The notes beneath the pieces were generated by a model. It searched no databases. It was given only the letters and a program-made list of their open reading frames with translations, and was not told where the DNA came from. Shown one piece after another: positions 23,501 to 36,064 of a stretch of 64,000 bases of DNA. A program made the translations under genes and the position numbers. Every line of letters starts with the position of its first letter. Position 1 is the stretch's first letter. Origin of the DNA: Cloeon dipterum (Eukaryota; Arthropoda; Insecta; Ephemeroptera; Baetidae); assembly GCF_949628265.1 (NCBI RefSeq), contig NC_088789.1, positions 20,701,883-20,765,882 of the forward strand, read 5' to 3'.

Positions 23501-26500
23501 TAATTAAGCTTTGTTGCGGAGGTGTAATGCAATTTCGGGCTTTGGGTAAGGCAGCATTTCGGCGAAAAACTGTCTCAAAGATAAATTAAGTCAATTTAGG
23601 CGTCAACTAACTAGAATTAACAGAAGCGGACGGAGTGGATGCGCCATGGCATGCCACGCCACGCCAACCCTTGTCACGGGGGTGTGAGGGGCGGCAGGGG
23701 TGGCCGGCATCGATCGCCTGCTTGTAGCATCAACAGGTACTTCTCGCTGGTTCTAAAACCGTCAAGAGCACCTCCTCTCAGCCACGAAGCTTTTCCAAAT
23801 GGGAGAAAATACTCATTCATTCACGGCTATAAGACCAATTCTGAGACTGAAAGAGGAAAATCCTTTGACGGGTTTATTTTGAGCCCCGCATTCAGAGTTG
23901 TTCAAGCAAATAGCAGCTTTTATTGTCCGCATCATTTCTAAAATATTATTTTTAGACACAATGGAGCCGACCATTTTGGATTACGAAGGTAGTTAGACGC
24001 CCCCTCGGATTAGGCTGCGAAATGGCAAATGCCTAATGTGCGTGGCGTGTGTTGTTTGAAACAAATGTGACCGAATCGATAAATTGCGCCAGCAGCTACG
24101 ATTTGTGGGTCGCACCTGCACGCCCCGCCGACCGAGAAATGCTTTCAAACTCCCCGATTTAAGCACCTGCTCTCCATCCAGTCTAGTTCCGCACAATATT
24201 TGCTCAGTGCATAATTCAAATTTAGTTTTCAGCGCTGGATTTTTCAGGGGCGGTTTATTACGGAAAAAGCTTTTGAGCTCGTTACGTATATATATGATAA
24301 AAAAGAGCTATAGTAGGTTTTTCCTCGTGCGTTGGTCGCTTCGGCGGCGTTTTGGCCTGGTGATAAAAGGGAAGAAAGCGATTCGTCGGCACATACAAGG
24401 GCGATAAAATTGGCCGCTTATCGAAAATGGCCCTTTCGTTTGCTCGCCCACGTCGGGCAGACACCTGCTGCGTTCTGAATTTAATTACATCCTGCGCTGC
24501 GAAGATAAAAAAGGCAAACATTCTTTTCGCACATAAATTATAGCTCTCTGCTAATGTGCGGATCTTGAGCTCAAGGCAGTAAAAATGTATCTGTCACGCA
24601 TGCGGTGATATATGTGAATATTATGAATGATAAATATTAAGAAAAGACGAAGGGGAAATGCTTTAAATAAAGTAAAAAACGGAAAATGAATGAAATACGT
24701 CAGTTGCTATACAGAATCAATTTTTAATCACTTTAATCACACAATTTTTCTCACTTCATTTTTTCTACTTCTGACTTGTTTTATTGATGTATTTGTATAT
24801 TTGTATTTAAGTGAGAATAAACATCTATAATAATAAGCGAGTTTAGAAGTTATTTACGGAAAAATTCCTGAATGTTTCATAATCTGTCAACCCTTTTTTC
24901 AATTTAGATCAAATTTTTCAGTTTCATTTTTCTAGGTTTTCTAGGTTCTGTTACTGACACCAAAATAATAAAAAAATTATGAGGTATTTCTGAAATCGAT
25001 AAAAATTTTCTGCAGGTTTTGCTCTTCCCGAAAAAACAAATAATTCAAAACTCTAAAAAGGTTAGCTAATTTAAACTATTTTGTAACGTAGTACCACAAG
25101 GGTTTTTTAGTTTAAATATATTCTCTATTGCTAAATTTCCCTTTGAAATGTATTAAATCTTCCCTTTTTCGTTTCAGGATGTCTATTTAGCTCAGACTTA
25201 TGCGCCGAGGAGTTCGAGTGGTGTTTTGACGGTAATCCAACAAATAAAACCGCAAGCCCAATTTAATTCAATCCGAATTTGTCCACCAGACTATGCATTC
25301 GGCCGGTGTCTTCCACTATACGGCCACGTGTCCGAGGAGTTCCTGCACCGGCGAGAACTCGGCACCGATGAGCTGCAGCTGCTTGAGTCGCAGATGTCGC
25401 GGCTCTTCGAGGCCGGTTTCCGCTGGAGCCACGCGTACACGCAGTGCGTCATGCAGGCGTCGCTGCGCACCCTGCAGCTAGGGTAAGCTCTGATTTTTCG
25501 CTCCACTTCTCAGCCGGCGATACCAAGAAATTGCGGCAAATTTATTTAATCTGCTGCCGCCGCTGATAGGGATAAAACCACAATGTAATGGTTGGTGATA
25601 TTTTTGGTCGCTTTATCAGGAAATAGAGCAGAGGCCGCTTAATACTCAAGTTTATCAGCGTTTTCAGTAATTATGCGAGTGATTAATATGAATTGAAATG
25701 ACCCTGACGCCTGTAATAAGGAGCTGCTAATGGGCCTCGTATCGACTTACTTAATTGTGACTTAATAGTTATGTCATTCGTTTTGTAAAACAGGTCTAAA
25801 AAGTGCAGCTTATACAATTAACTTCATGTTTATGCCCAAATAATGTCTATTAATTGAAGTTAGCAGACTTATGGAAAATCCTGTTATAAAAAAAATAAAA
25901 ATAAGTTAAAAATGAAGCAAAAAATAAACTCATTCTTTCATTGCCAGCGCGATTTCAGACTTAAAAGATTTATCAAAAAAAAATATCAGTTTTCTAGCAC
26001 GGAATAACAAGGCTTAACCTTCATCCTACCCGCAATAAACAAAGTCCTTCCCTAATCACCTACAAGAAATATATTTTTGTTCTTTTTCGTTGGTTTATAA
26101 TTTCCTATTTATTTAAATTTTCAGGGAGGAGTTGGACGAGGATGAGAGCGGAGAAGAGTGTGGTCCGCTGGCCAACCTGGACCTGCAGGCAACTCCGCGG
26201 CAGAACGAAGGAAACACTGACGGCGCCCTTGACGCCAAAGACGTCGCCTTTGTGCGGTTCGTGCCCAGCGCCAAGAATCCTCACCCCGACTTCGCAGATG
26301 AACTCTACTTCCCTCCCATGGACCAACGCAGCACAACCAATGGTTTGTGTTTATTTATTAAACATAAAATTTTAAGAAAATAAAATGGCGGAAAAATTTC
26401 CTATTCAATCAAGGAATTTATTTTCCCAATTATCCAGAAATTTGTTGATTTACCGCAGTCTTGTCTTTATTCGACAAAGTTCCTTGCGGATTAATTTGGA

Positions 26501-29500
26501 AAATTGAATTTTCTTAATTTTATTTTAATTTTTCGATGAAATTAAATGGAACTTTCTCAGATGATCATTTTCCGCAATTCTACAGAAATATGCTGCTTTT
26601 AAATACGACAATAACCTCTTAAATGTTTATTGGCATATCTATTAAAATTTTATTCTAATTTGAATTTAACTAATATCCCCAGAAATCGAACCGTTTGTAT
26701 ACGAGAAGAAGGACGGAAATCACGAGCCTTTCCACTTTTCGCGGCACCTGGGTCTGCAAGTGGGCAACAACGACGACAACATGCCCTCTGTGACCGCCGT
26801 CGAACAGGAAGATCAACTTTTGGCAGCCTCGCAGCCAGCTTACACCGAGGGTGGACTAGTCTTCCTACCTCAAGGTATTTTCATTAAAATTAACACGGGG
26901 CCCATCCGCTATCTAAAAACTTTGAAAACTATTCTACGCAGGCGAGGATGGCAAGAGGAAGAGCTCGTTAGACGAGAAGGCGTCGCGCTTGTCTGCTATT
27001 CTGGCGCAGTACGGCGACCTCGACTGGGGCTTCAAGCGACGCGAACGGCTAGACGTGAAAAAACCTGGCCCGCCGTTCCTCACAAACAGCTACGCTTACG
27101 TAAGCTTGCTTTGAAACTATTTTACATAATGCAGTTCCTGCCTCCGTCAACATCAAAGTAGTCGAAAGGGATTTTTTTTCTTTTGGTCCATGAAAGCGAG
27201 TAGCGTAACAACAAAAGAGAATAAAATCTACATCAAAGTTAGGCAAAGTGAAATGAAGTTATTTAAACGGTAAGTTCCTCAAGGAAACTTTGCCTCTGCC
27301 ACGTTTTGGTAAATTGAATTTGTACGTCCTCTCCTGGGCTCTAATTCCGTTAGAACGGTACCGTTTTCGAGTGGATTTTCAGTTTTTGAAAGCATTTTAT
27401 CCAGTGGGGGCCAGATGTGCGATAAAATTGGTTCCCACTGCGCAGATCCAGGATGGCGTCTGAATGTGGGAAGCAAAAAGCTCTCTTTGGATTCCTGTAC
27501 GAGTGTTTAGAGTTTGTTTGTACGATCCAAAAGACACAATTAGTACAAGTAATGCAAATTATGTCACAATATTGACGAAAACTTGGTTCTTTTCGCGCAT
27601 TTTCATGTGACCGTTTTTTCGCGCCATACTCCACCGGCCGCACGAATCTGGCCCCCGCTGGAATAAAGAACAACAAATAATCATACCTTTTTGGTTTAAA
27701 ATAGTAATTTGAAACCTCCACTCCAACCAGGAACGAAACTGCAAATTAATCAATGTTAAGAATAATTCCTGATTGTGAGGCAAAAAGCTTTTTTATATAA
27801 AAGACAAAAAACTAATAATTTAAATAAAAAAACGATTTTCATAAAGTATGGAAAACTCCCTATGAAATCGACTAATTTGCATTAAAAAACTATATCAATT
27901 TTAATAAAACAAAAAATTTCAACGCCTTGTTTTTGAACAGAATTTTTTTTATTTTTTTGCAGGTAAATTCGAACGAAATCCCTACTGGCTCGACGGAGAG
28001 TGGATCAAAACCGGAGGAAAAGATGCAGTCAGACCAGTCAAGCAAATCGCAATTGACCGTGAGTTAAAAATACCCCTGCCTGTAAAAATAAATCAAATAT
28101 AAAAAATAACAATCCTCAGCGCGAGGTGGTTGAGAATCACTTGTCAGTGGACAGGAATGAGGTGCCGCAGAGCAAGACGCGTCGGCGACCACCACCGCCT
28201 CCACAGCCGCCACTACCACCTCCAGGTGAGGATGACCTACACCTGGACTCAGTGGACCCGAGCTACGCGTACGTCGGCTTCAAGAACAGGTGGGTGCTCT
28301 GCTTTGCGCGACTCTCGCGTCGAACCGAATGAATACCTTTCTAGTCGTGCGTCCAGGGTGAACAGCTGGAAGCAGGGTGCCGACGTGGTGAACGCCATTG
28401 CTGACCTCCTGCACCTGGACCGCAGCGACCTGAGCAACGTCAGGGTTGATGTCAACGAGGTCACTTTCAAGGTGGAAGAGCCCAACGAACAGGGTTTGAA
28501 CGCCAGCGAGGTGGCGAGGAGGGTCGAAAGCATGAAGCAGCAACTCAAAGACCTCATTGGTGTCGAAGTTTCTACTTCTGGCATCGGGGATAAGGTAATT
28601 AATTAAAATTATTGATTGCTATGAATTATGCACCGTAATTAATTGGTTGAACATATCTTTCATATTCGCTGAATGAGTTTAAATATTAATGAAGAGGTTG
28701 CATCTCGGATGTAGATTGTAAATTACAATTAAATTAATTAATGCTTAGCTGTTTAGAATTAAAATCTAAATTTAAATTTAGTTTTTAATACATTCAAAAT
28801 TATACTAATTTGCACAAATTAATTAATTTAAATAATTATGACAATACTCAGATTATTTTAAATTTCAGTTAAATTCGCTAACAAATTAAAAATTAAAATC
28901 GTAAAAATTTGAAAATATTCAAACTGAATGAGTAATAACTCTAATTGTAGTCATACATTTTTACCAGGATTAGCGCAAAATCAAAATATTAAATTAATAT
29001 TTAAAAACAAAACCAAAAACGAAAAAACATAATTTCTTTTAATTTTTTAACCAGAACAAGCTGCCAAATGCGTCGGCGATTGGCACTGGTGCTGAGACGG
29101 AGCGACAGATCTTGATCCTGGGCCTGTTGGTGAGCGGCGTGTTGTTCGCGGGCGCCGTGGCGGCCGCTTTGCTCGTGCTGCTCGGCCGGCACGCCAAGAG
29201 CAAGGCCAAGTTGCAGCAGCTGAACAACCCTGATCAGGCCAGCAAGGACTACCAGGACCTGTGTCGCGCCAGAATGGCTACCAAGGCGGAGAAGGGTGAG
29301 GTTTGCGGCCCACAGCGCGTCGTCAGCCTGTCCAAGGAAGGCGACGGCAACAACAGTCCCAACAGTAACCGCAGCAGCACGTCCTCTTGGTGAGAAAATT
29401 ATTTTATATTCGGGAAAATTTCTTGCTTGTTTGGTTTGTGCCTTTTTTATATAAAAAATAAACTTGATCTTGCTAGGGAAATTAATAAACAATTAACCCA

Positions 29501-31917
29501 ATAATAAAAAGTAACCAAAAATGAAGGCAAGAAAAACGAAAATTTTCAACTCGTTTTTTATCCCTGCAAACATTATTTTTACTCCGGGTTATTTAGATAT
29601 AAAATTCCGTGATTTAATAAACAATGATGTTTTTTAATTTAATTTAAAAATATATAAGCCACACTGCCCGTAAAAATTAAGGCAAGGGGAAAGCTCCCTT
29701 AACCGAGAGAAATTTTAATGTTATGTTAATTTGATGTTTTAGTTTATTTAAAAAAAAAACTAATTTCAAGCATTTATTTGTTTTTCAGGAGCGAAGAGTC
29801 GGCGTTGACCAACATGGACATTTCAACAGGGCACATGGTTTTGGTGAGTATTTGTGGATATAAAAAAAACATCAACTAAATTACAACTTTCCAGTCATAC
29901 ATGGAGGACCACCTGCACAACAAAGGACGACTGGATCAGGAATGGGCAGGCCTGTGCGCGTATGAAGCTGAGCCAAACGAAACAACTATTGCTTCGATGG
30001 TATTAAAACGTCGATTTAAAACAAATCAAACATTTTTCTAACCATGTAATTGACAGTCGGAGAACAAGCCGAGGAACAGGTACGAGAACGCTTTGCCCTA
30101 CGACCACTCGCGGGTCATGTTGAACGCTTTGGCCAACGCCAATGGCTCCGATTACATCAACGCTTCGTCAATCGTGAGTTGGATTTTATTATTTTACGTT
30201 TTGATTACAATTTTTGCCCGGCAGACCGATCACGATCCACGCAACCCGGCGTACATTGCGACGCAGGGGCCGCTGGAGCAGACGGTGGCCGACTTCTGGC
30301 AGATGGTGTGGGAGCAGGGCAGCGTGGTGATGGTCATGCTGACTAGACTGAACGAAAACGGCGCAGCCATGTGCCACCGTTACTGGCCTGAGGAGGGATC
30401 TGGCCTCTACCACATCTATGAGGTGCGCGTTATTTTCATTAGAGTTTACAGGAATATTGGTAGAAGCGTGTTGTTAAGCGTCCTAGAATTTAGGGAGGGC
30501 AAACGTCACTGTTCTGAATTTCAGTTTATAATTAACATTTTGAAAAGGAACTTCCGATTTTGGATTTTTAAAAATATGGTTAATGGATGTTGTATAACAA
30601 TTTTGAACTTATTGTGAAAATTTCAGAGTTCCCTTTTTTCGAGATATTTCACTTCGAAATACGAAAAATTCGTGTTTTAATGTATATTGTCAACTCCAAA
30701 TCTCGGATTTTATCGGTCAGAATTCCAACAACTACACACCGTTAGACTCGTAACCCTCGCTCCCTTGAACAGCTGAAGGGTTTAGGGGACACTTCAAAAT
30801 TTCATTCTCGTGAAAAATCCCCAAAAAACGTCAAATTTAAAATTATCACCATTTTAGTTTCACTATGCAAACTTAGGAAACTTTTAAAAACTGATGAAAT
30901 TTCCCTCGTCGGTGCAGGTCCACTTAGTTAGCGAGCACGTCTGGTGCGACGACTACCTGGTCAGGAGTTTCTACCTGAAGAACGTGAAGACGGGCGAGAC
31001 GAGAACGGTCACCCAGTTCCACTTCTTGTCTTGGCCGGAAGGCGGAGTTCCTCATTCCATCAAGGCTCTGCTCGAGTTTAGAAGGTAAATTTATTTTCTG
31101 ATATTTATTTGTTCTCTTTTAAATTCAACAAAACGTTCAAAACGCTTCGAATTATAAAATAAAATCCTAGAAAAAAAAGGAGAAAAGTATACGTACGTGA
31201 ATATTTTTTCTTTAAATTTTATAAATCTAGAAACATTTTTTATATAAAATTTCCAAGAACAACGATATGTTTTCATTAAATAATTCCAAAGAAATTTGGA
31301 ACGGAAGGATAAATAGGAATAATGAAGGGAAAGAAAATGTTTCTAAAGGGTAATTTTAGGATTGAAATATACAAAAAATGTGTTGTAATATTTTTTCTCC
31401 GTGTCAACCTTGCGAAAATTACTTTATCAATTTGTTCCTTTTCCTTATTTCCTAATTTTCCTTTTTAAATTATAAAAAGTACAACCAGATTTGATAAAAT
31501 TATATTTTTTTTTAAAAAAACTTAAATTTCCAAACAAAATGAAAGTACATTTGCTAATAAAATTAAATGCTTTGATAAAAAGCAGAAAGTACTTTTAAAA
31601 AATACATCCTGATCTAAAAATCAGCTATTGCATTTTGGTGTTTGTCTTGCAGGAAAGTGAACAAGTCATACCGAGGCCGGTCGTGTCCGATCGTGGTGCA
31701 CTGTAGCGACGGCGCCGGTCGGACGGGCACGTACTGCCTGTTGGACATGGTGCTCAACCGCATGGCCAAGGGGGCCAAGGAGATCGACATCGCGGCCACC
31801 CTGGAGCACATCCGTGACCAGCGGGCCGGCATGGTTCGCTCGAAGGCGCAGTTCGAGTTGGTGCTGATGGCCGTGGCCGAGGAGGTGCACGCTATCCTCA
31901 AGGCCCTGCCTCAGTAG
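17535..31917 (+). CDS. IA-2: Receptor-type tyrosine phosphatase-like protein IA-2/PTPRN (17 exons, about 889 aa)
   Basis: Exons: 17535-17631, 25178-25231, 25290-25482, 26125-26342, 26683-26874, 26942-27099, 27963-28058, 28120-28289, 28345-28594, 29055-29389, 29789-29843, 29895-29999, 30057-30173, 30225-30422, 30918-31084 and 31653-31917 carry the frame (the 28345 acceptor has an alternative 12 bases on), sum 890 codons. A Leu-rich signal peptide (residues 1-29) is followed by the Cys-containing lumenal region ([19 protein letters not shown]), an acidic and Pro-rich stretch, and a mature ectodomain module (about 395-476). A membrane helix spans about 495-520 and a phosphatase-like domain 610-889. 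IA-2 sits in dense-core secretory vesicles of neuroendocrine cells. The signature is [13 protein letters not shown]: Asp821 replaces the usual Ala between Cys819 and Arg825. The WPD loop reads WPE (785-787). Both changes mark the catalytically dead IA-2 class. It ends ILKALPQ, as in vertebrates. Confidence 0.95.
21235..21455 (+). repeat. Dispersed repeat family A, copy 2
   Basis: Aligns by eye with the reverse complement of 6490-6712 over about 220 bases, sharing the ordered blocks listed there. It lies in the IA-2 first intron. The copies differ at many positions, so the family is old. Possibly a SINE, given the B-box-like GGGTTCGATTT on one strand. Confidence 0.6.
21857..21864. promoter_or_regulatory. 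CRE palindrome TGACGTCA
   Basis: Perfect eight-base cAMP response element inside a GC-rich island in the IA-2 first intron. A second perfect copy lies 248 bases on. CREB/ATF proteins bind this site in animals; use here is inferred. Confidence 0.4.
22105..22112. promoter_or_regulatory. CRE palindrome TGACGTCA with downstream TATA-like box
   Basis: Second perfect CRE in the IA-2 first intron. It is followed 37 bases later by GTATAAGC (22149-22154 is TATAAG), so a CRE-plus-TATA arrangement pointing toward the rest of the gene exists. Could be an alternative promoter; no matching first exon is identified. Confidence 0.35.
22965..23105 (+). repeat. Dispersed repeat family B, copy 1
   Basis: Similar by eye to 30690-30850: shared ordered blocks ATCTCGG.TTTTA, GGTCAG, ACACACC.TTAGACT, AACCC and CGCTCCC, then an A/T-rich tail containing ATTTTAG. 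Both copies lie in IA-2 introns in the same orientation. No ends are clear. Confidence 0.45.
30690..30850 (+). repeat. Dispersed repeat family B, copy 2
   Basis: Lies in the IA-2 intron 30423-30917 and resembles 22965-23105, with the same block order. Diverged; boundaries uncertain. Confidence 0.45.
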
Positions 31918-33340
31918 TAGTCTGATAAATAACGAAACAAAAAAAAAGCCCGCGCGGCGACACTGCCAAGGCGCAGTGCCCGCCGGGCTGACGACCCGGC
32001 GACCTCACGGGGGCGCCGCCGCCCCGCGGCCCCGTCCCCGCGGGGCCCCCGGGCCGCGGCGCCGTACGAGCTGACGGTTCTCGACACACAGCAAGTTCAC
32101 GCGACGCCTCTTTCGTTCCCGGTTTTCTTCTCTCTCTACCGATTTATTTGCGGACACACGTTCAACTATTAGCATGTAGCGGATCCATCATCATTATACA
32201 CACACAACACACACGAATATTATTAATTAAAAATTATTGTTACAACGCAAATTCAACACACACACTATCTCTCTCGTGTTTTACGTTCTAGTCAGTCGAA
32301 TTACGAAGCGATGTGTATTTATTGAGACACAAGATATAAAATCATACGCAGATATAAAATACTACTACCGAATATTTAACGTATAATACGTGTTTAAATA
32401 TGCAGAAATATTTTAGCAAAGTAGCATGGAATATGATATATGAATTAATTATATACATGAAATAGAGTTTAACAGCTCTGCTCTTTTTTCCGGCCGATGA
32501 TGACTTTTGTGCCGGGCACTCTGGGGGTATTTGAACCCCAGCCTCTCAAATACCTCCAGTATTGTCCACAGACTGACGTCACCACCGGCTCAGAGCCGCC
32601 CTTTGGCGCCCCGCTCCCCCCACCAGCTCTCGTTTCTCCCTTTTTAATTCAACTCTTGCTTTCCAGCCCAGCGTTTATATTCTTTTAACGAGACAAAAAA
32701 CTTTCTCTATTTTTATATGACACTTAACAGCAGGAGTGAAAAGAATAATACGCAGATTGGATCTATTTTCCTATTTTCTCTTTCATTTATCGATTTGCTA
32801 TAGAAAAACTCACGAAAAAAATGCTTTCTTTCGCTGACACTAAATATATAGAGCTCAGGTTCCTTCTCACCGAATTTTATCCTCATCGAGTAATGAAACA
32901 TGTCAATTGATCAGACTTACTGTGGCTACGAAATCATTGGTATCCCCGATCCCTCTTTTTGATTGTCACCCGAGGAAAACATTTGATGCACGTTTGAAAA
33001 CGTAATCATTATATTATACAATTTAATCTCTATCGATGTTATTACCCATGCTGTGCGAAATAGTTCATGTTGTTATCCAAGCTATTTTTGTGTGTATGTG
33101 TTGAAAGAGCGGAAAGCAGGCCTACGTCTACAAAACCAAGTAATTATAATACGAGAACGCTTCTATATCGCACACTCTCATTTTTCCTCTTTGCTCTGGA
33201 AAAAGTAGATGAAAACAAACCGATGAAGATCGTGTTTACGTTTGTCGTCCCCGACTCAAAACTACCGGTGTTTTTTCTCCGATACACTTTGTCCTCATCA
33301 CAAAATAGCACACACAATTAAGAACATTGTAATTAAGGCC

Positions 33341-33346
33341 AATAAA
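33341..33346 (+). terminator. Candidate poly(A) signal of IA-2
   Basis: AATAAA about 1.4 kb beyond the IA-2 stop. Nervous-system genes often have long 3' UTRs, but other hexamers exist in this A/T-rich stretch, so the choice is tentative. Confidence 0.3.
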
Positions 33347-35777
33347 GTTACATTTCAGTGGAAGCAACTCCAGGTATTTCATTCCACCTTCTAAAAAATT
33401 CCTTAAATTTGCAACGATTGGGAGCTCAGCAAAAATCGCCTTTGATCGATCACTAAGCCAAACAATTCTCACCTTCATTGATTTGGGGAACGTGAAATAA
33501 ATACTCCGTTTTTTGTGCATTTTTAATATATATATTAGTTATTTATGATACAGCAGTTTATTATTAAGTGCAGCACTACAGGGTTTGTAGTACACATAAA
33601 TAAAATGAAAATCAAAATACAAAATAAAATCGATAGGCAAATAAATACATTCCAGTGTGTCTTCTCAAAAAAGTTGACAAATTGTTATGTGATTTGTTTT
33701 TTTTTTCTTCCAAAAATGCTACCCTCTACACTCTTGCGCTTTAAATGGTATTTGTTACTCTTAATTGATTTGCATGTTTGGAAAGATGGTGGAAAAAATG
33801 TATTCGTGGATTCTGAAAAAGCAGCGGCCTTTTTCCGTGCGCAAAAAGGCACCGAAACTACATAAAAATCATCTTTCTACCACAGATTCATTTTTCATTT
33901 GCGTTGAAAATGTCCGTTTCACTCGTTTTTTTACACATCATGGCAAGAATGCGCGCAATCGAATCCAACTCGACGAACCTGCTCAATTCCACACACGTAA
34001 TTCCTCGAGTTGAACACGAGCCTCGATTTCGGTATACAAGGTTTGTGTGATCGCGACCACGCTAGACATCAATCAATCAATCAAAATGATACATTTTTCT
34101 TTAATCAATAACAAACGGTGTCAAATCTCTCAACTTCTTACACAAAGACAACACTAATTAATTCTTATGACAAAAATCACACGAAATTCTCTGAATCGTT
34201 TCCTTAGCAGTTCTTTCTCTTGATAAAACGATAAGCCCAATCATGATATTCTTCAACTACTTACAGTTGCAGTGTAAATCGGAGTTCTTTCAGATCACTT
34301 TTAAGTTACGGTCTGTTACTCTTTTTAATGCGTCACTTCCCGTTTATCTCGGCTTCTTGGTCTCATTTTTGCATCGCTTTCACTGTACAAGTTCATGTCT
34401 ATTTTCGCAAATATGGCACTTTTTGCTTCTGTTTTCCGCGCACCACACATGTTAATTACTCCAAAAACGAGAGTAGGCCTTCTTTGGGAGGGCTACAAAT
34501 AATTTTTTTCACATTTCTACGATATCTCTAGCACGTCTCTGGGACTGTTAATATGCAAACCCAATCTCACTTATAGTTCGTTTTTTAAATTCCAAGTTTT
34601 TATATCACAAAACATAAAACAATTTAGAGTTGATTTTTTTGAATCAACGTATGGTATTAATTTTTTTAATAATATGTGAAGGTATTTAGATCTTTTTGTC
34701 CGAAAGACGTTTCTAGGGGAGATATAAAAAAAGAAAGAGTGCCAGTCCGTGTGAAGCATCGATGCTTTTTGGCACTTTCACTTGCAGGGGTGGCGGGGTC
34801 CGAAAAGTGGCCCACCCGGGATACGTAATAAACACCCCTCAACTTAAAGCTAACCAAGTAGTTGGGAAAGCATCGTGTTTTTTCCCGTCTCAGTGAGTTT
34901 CAAGGACATAATTATCTGAAAATCAAGCGGCAGTAGCGCTCCCGGCTGTGCAGAGGCTATCTACCAAGTCGGCATTTGACGACAAAAGAACGACGACTGC
35001 ATCGTGACTTATTGGCCAATTTCAAATTGTCCGATATACACAGGTTTAGACTTTCGTTAGAGGCTGGAATGAAGGGTACTTTGCAGTCACACTTTCTGTG
35101 TTTTTGTGTTAAGACGCGGGGAAAAAGGAAAAGCGGCTTACTATGTGAAAAAACAATTAATGAAACAGATTGCTTCCTTTTACAAAATACACCTAGAGTC
35201 TAAAAGTCTCTCAGCCTCACAAATAATTATTTCTCAACATTTGTAGCACTTATAATTATTGCTATTATCCAGAAAAATCATCAGTTGTCTTCAAAACGTG
35301 GTAAAAATGGAGAAGGCGACTCAAAAAGAAATAGCGTTTAATTCATTAATTAATAATAAAAAAACATCATAAAATTAGTACAGGGCGTGATTAGGTTGAA
35401 TAAAGGGCTCATGACACAACACTTGATAATTAGACTGAATATCACCACACAATAATTAATTACTGATCACAGAGCAACCTGCATGCTCCGTTTCACTTTT
35501 TCTCACTCTCCCAGCAGTATATGTACAAAAGAAGCGTTTCCCGATCTGTCCGTGTCCGCGGTGGGATGGAAACGCACTCAGCAAAAAAGACTACAAACAT
35601 TGTGCAACAACAAGAACAAACAGCATCGTTAATTAATTCCAGACGCTGTGACGCAACACAAGAGACGTGTCCTAATTTAATCAATCGTTACAGTCACACG
35701 CATTTTCACAGCTAAACTGACAAAGGATTCGATTTACCTTTCCGGCTCTCTTAAAAACTACGATAAAGATAAAGAGT

Positions 35778-35802
35778 GTGTGTGTGTGTGTGTGTGTGTG
35801 TT
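35778..35802 (+). repeat. (GT)n microsatellite
   Basis: An uninterrupted run of about 12 GT units. It lies near the FBXO11 3' end and would read as (CA)n in the FBXO11 transcript if included in its UTR. Confidence 0.9.
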
Positions 35803-35929
35803 GATAGATCAGTGAACGCCGTATTCGTTAAAGGGGAGGTTAATATCCGGCCGTTCCCACGCCGTTCCGCGGTTGGAAGTCTAGTCAAAAGGGGCCCTCG
35901 ATTTGCTGCGCGCGCGTGGGGGGTGGGTG

Positions 35930-35985
35930 GGTGGCTCAATGGTCGGGTGGGAGGCTGGCTGGCTTGCTGGCTGGCTGGCTGGGTG
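35930..35985 (+). repeat. GGTG/GGCT tetranucleotide repeat tract
   Basis: A degenerate low-complexity tract: GGTGGGTGGGTGG, then several GGCT units (about 35950-35980) with one GCTT interruption, ending GGGTGGGG. G-runs could favour a G-quadruplex on this strand. Confidence 0.8.
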
Positions 35986-36064
35986 GGGTTCCTTCATTTT
36001 TCAGGACAAGCTGGAGACTCGGGCCGAGTCTGCAGGTGGCAGTGCTCGCGAGAATGAGCCTAAC

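Larger units (their letters stand above)
17632..25177 (+). other. First intron of IA-2 (7.5 kb)
   Basis: By far the largest intron in the window, directly after the signal-peptide exon. It contains repeat copies (21235-21455, 22965-23105) and a GC-rich island at 21740-21980 with nearby CRE palindromes (separate entries). No exon of another gene is supported. The size and the island suggest intronic regulatory elements. Confidence 0.55.
31918..36064. other. Convergent 3' regions of IA-2 and FBXO11
   Basis: No convincing coding sequence on either strand. The first 180 bases are GC-rich and continue the IA-2 3' UTR; AATAAA at 33341-33346 is a candidate end of a long 3' UTR. A perfect TGACGTCA lies at 32574-32581. 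The FBXO11 3' UTR enters from the right; its poly(A) site is not clear. Simple repeats lie at 35778-35802 and 35930-35985. Confidence 0.5.

Noticed and set aside
27963-28058. Alternative IA-2 frame reading [13 protein letters not shown] in this exon
   Set aside because: Attractive text, but the phase-0 join from 27099 and to 28120 selects the other frame ([10 protein letters not shown]...).
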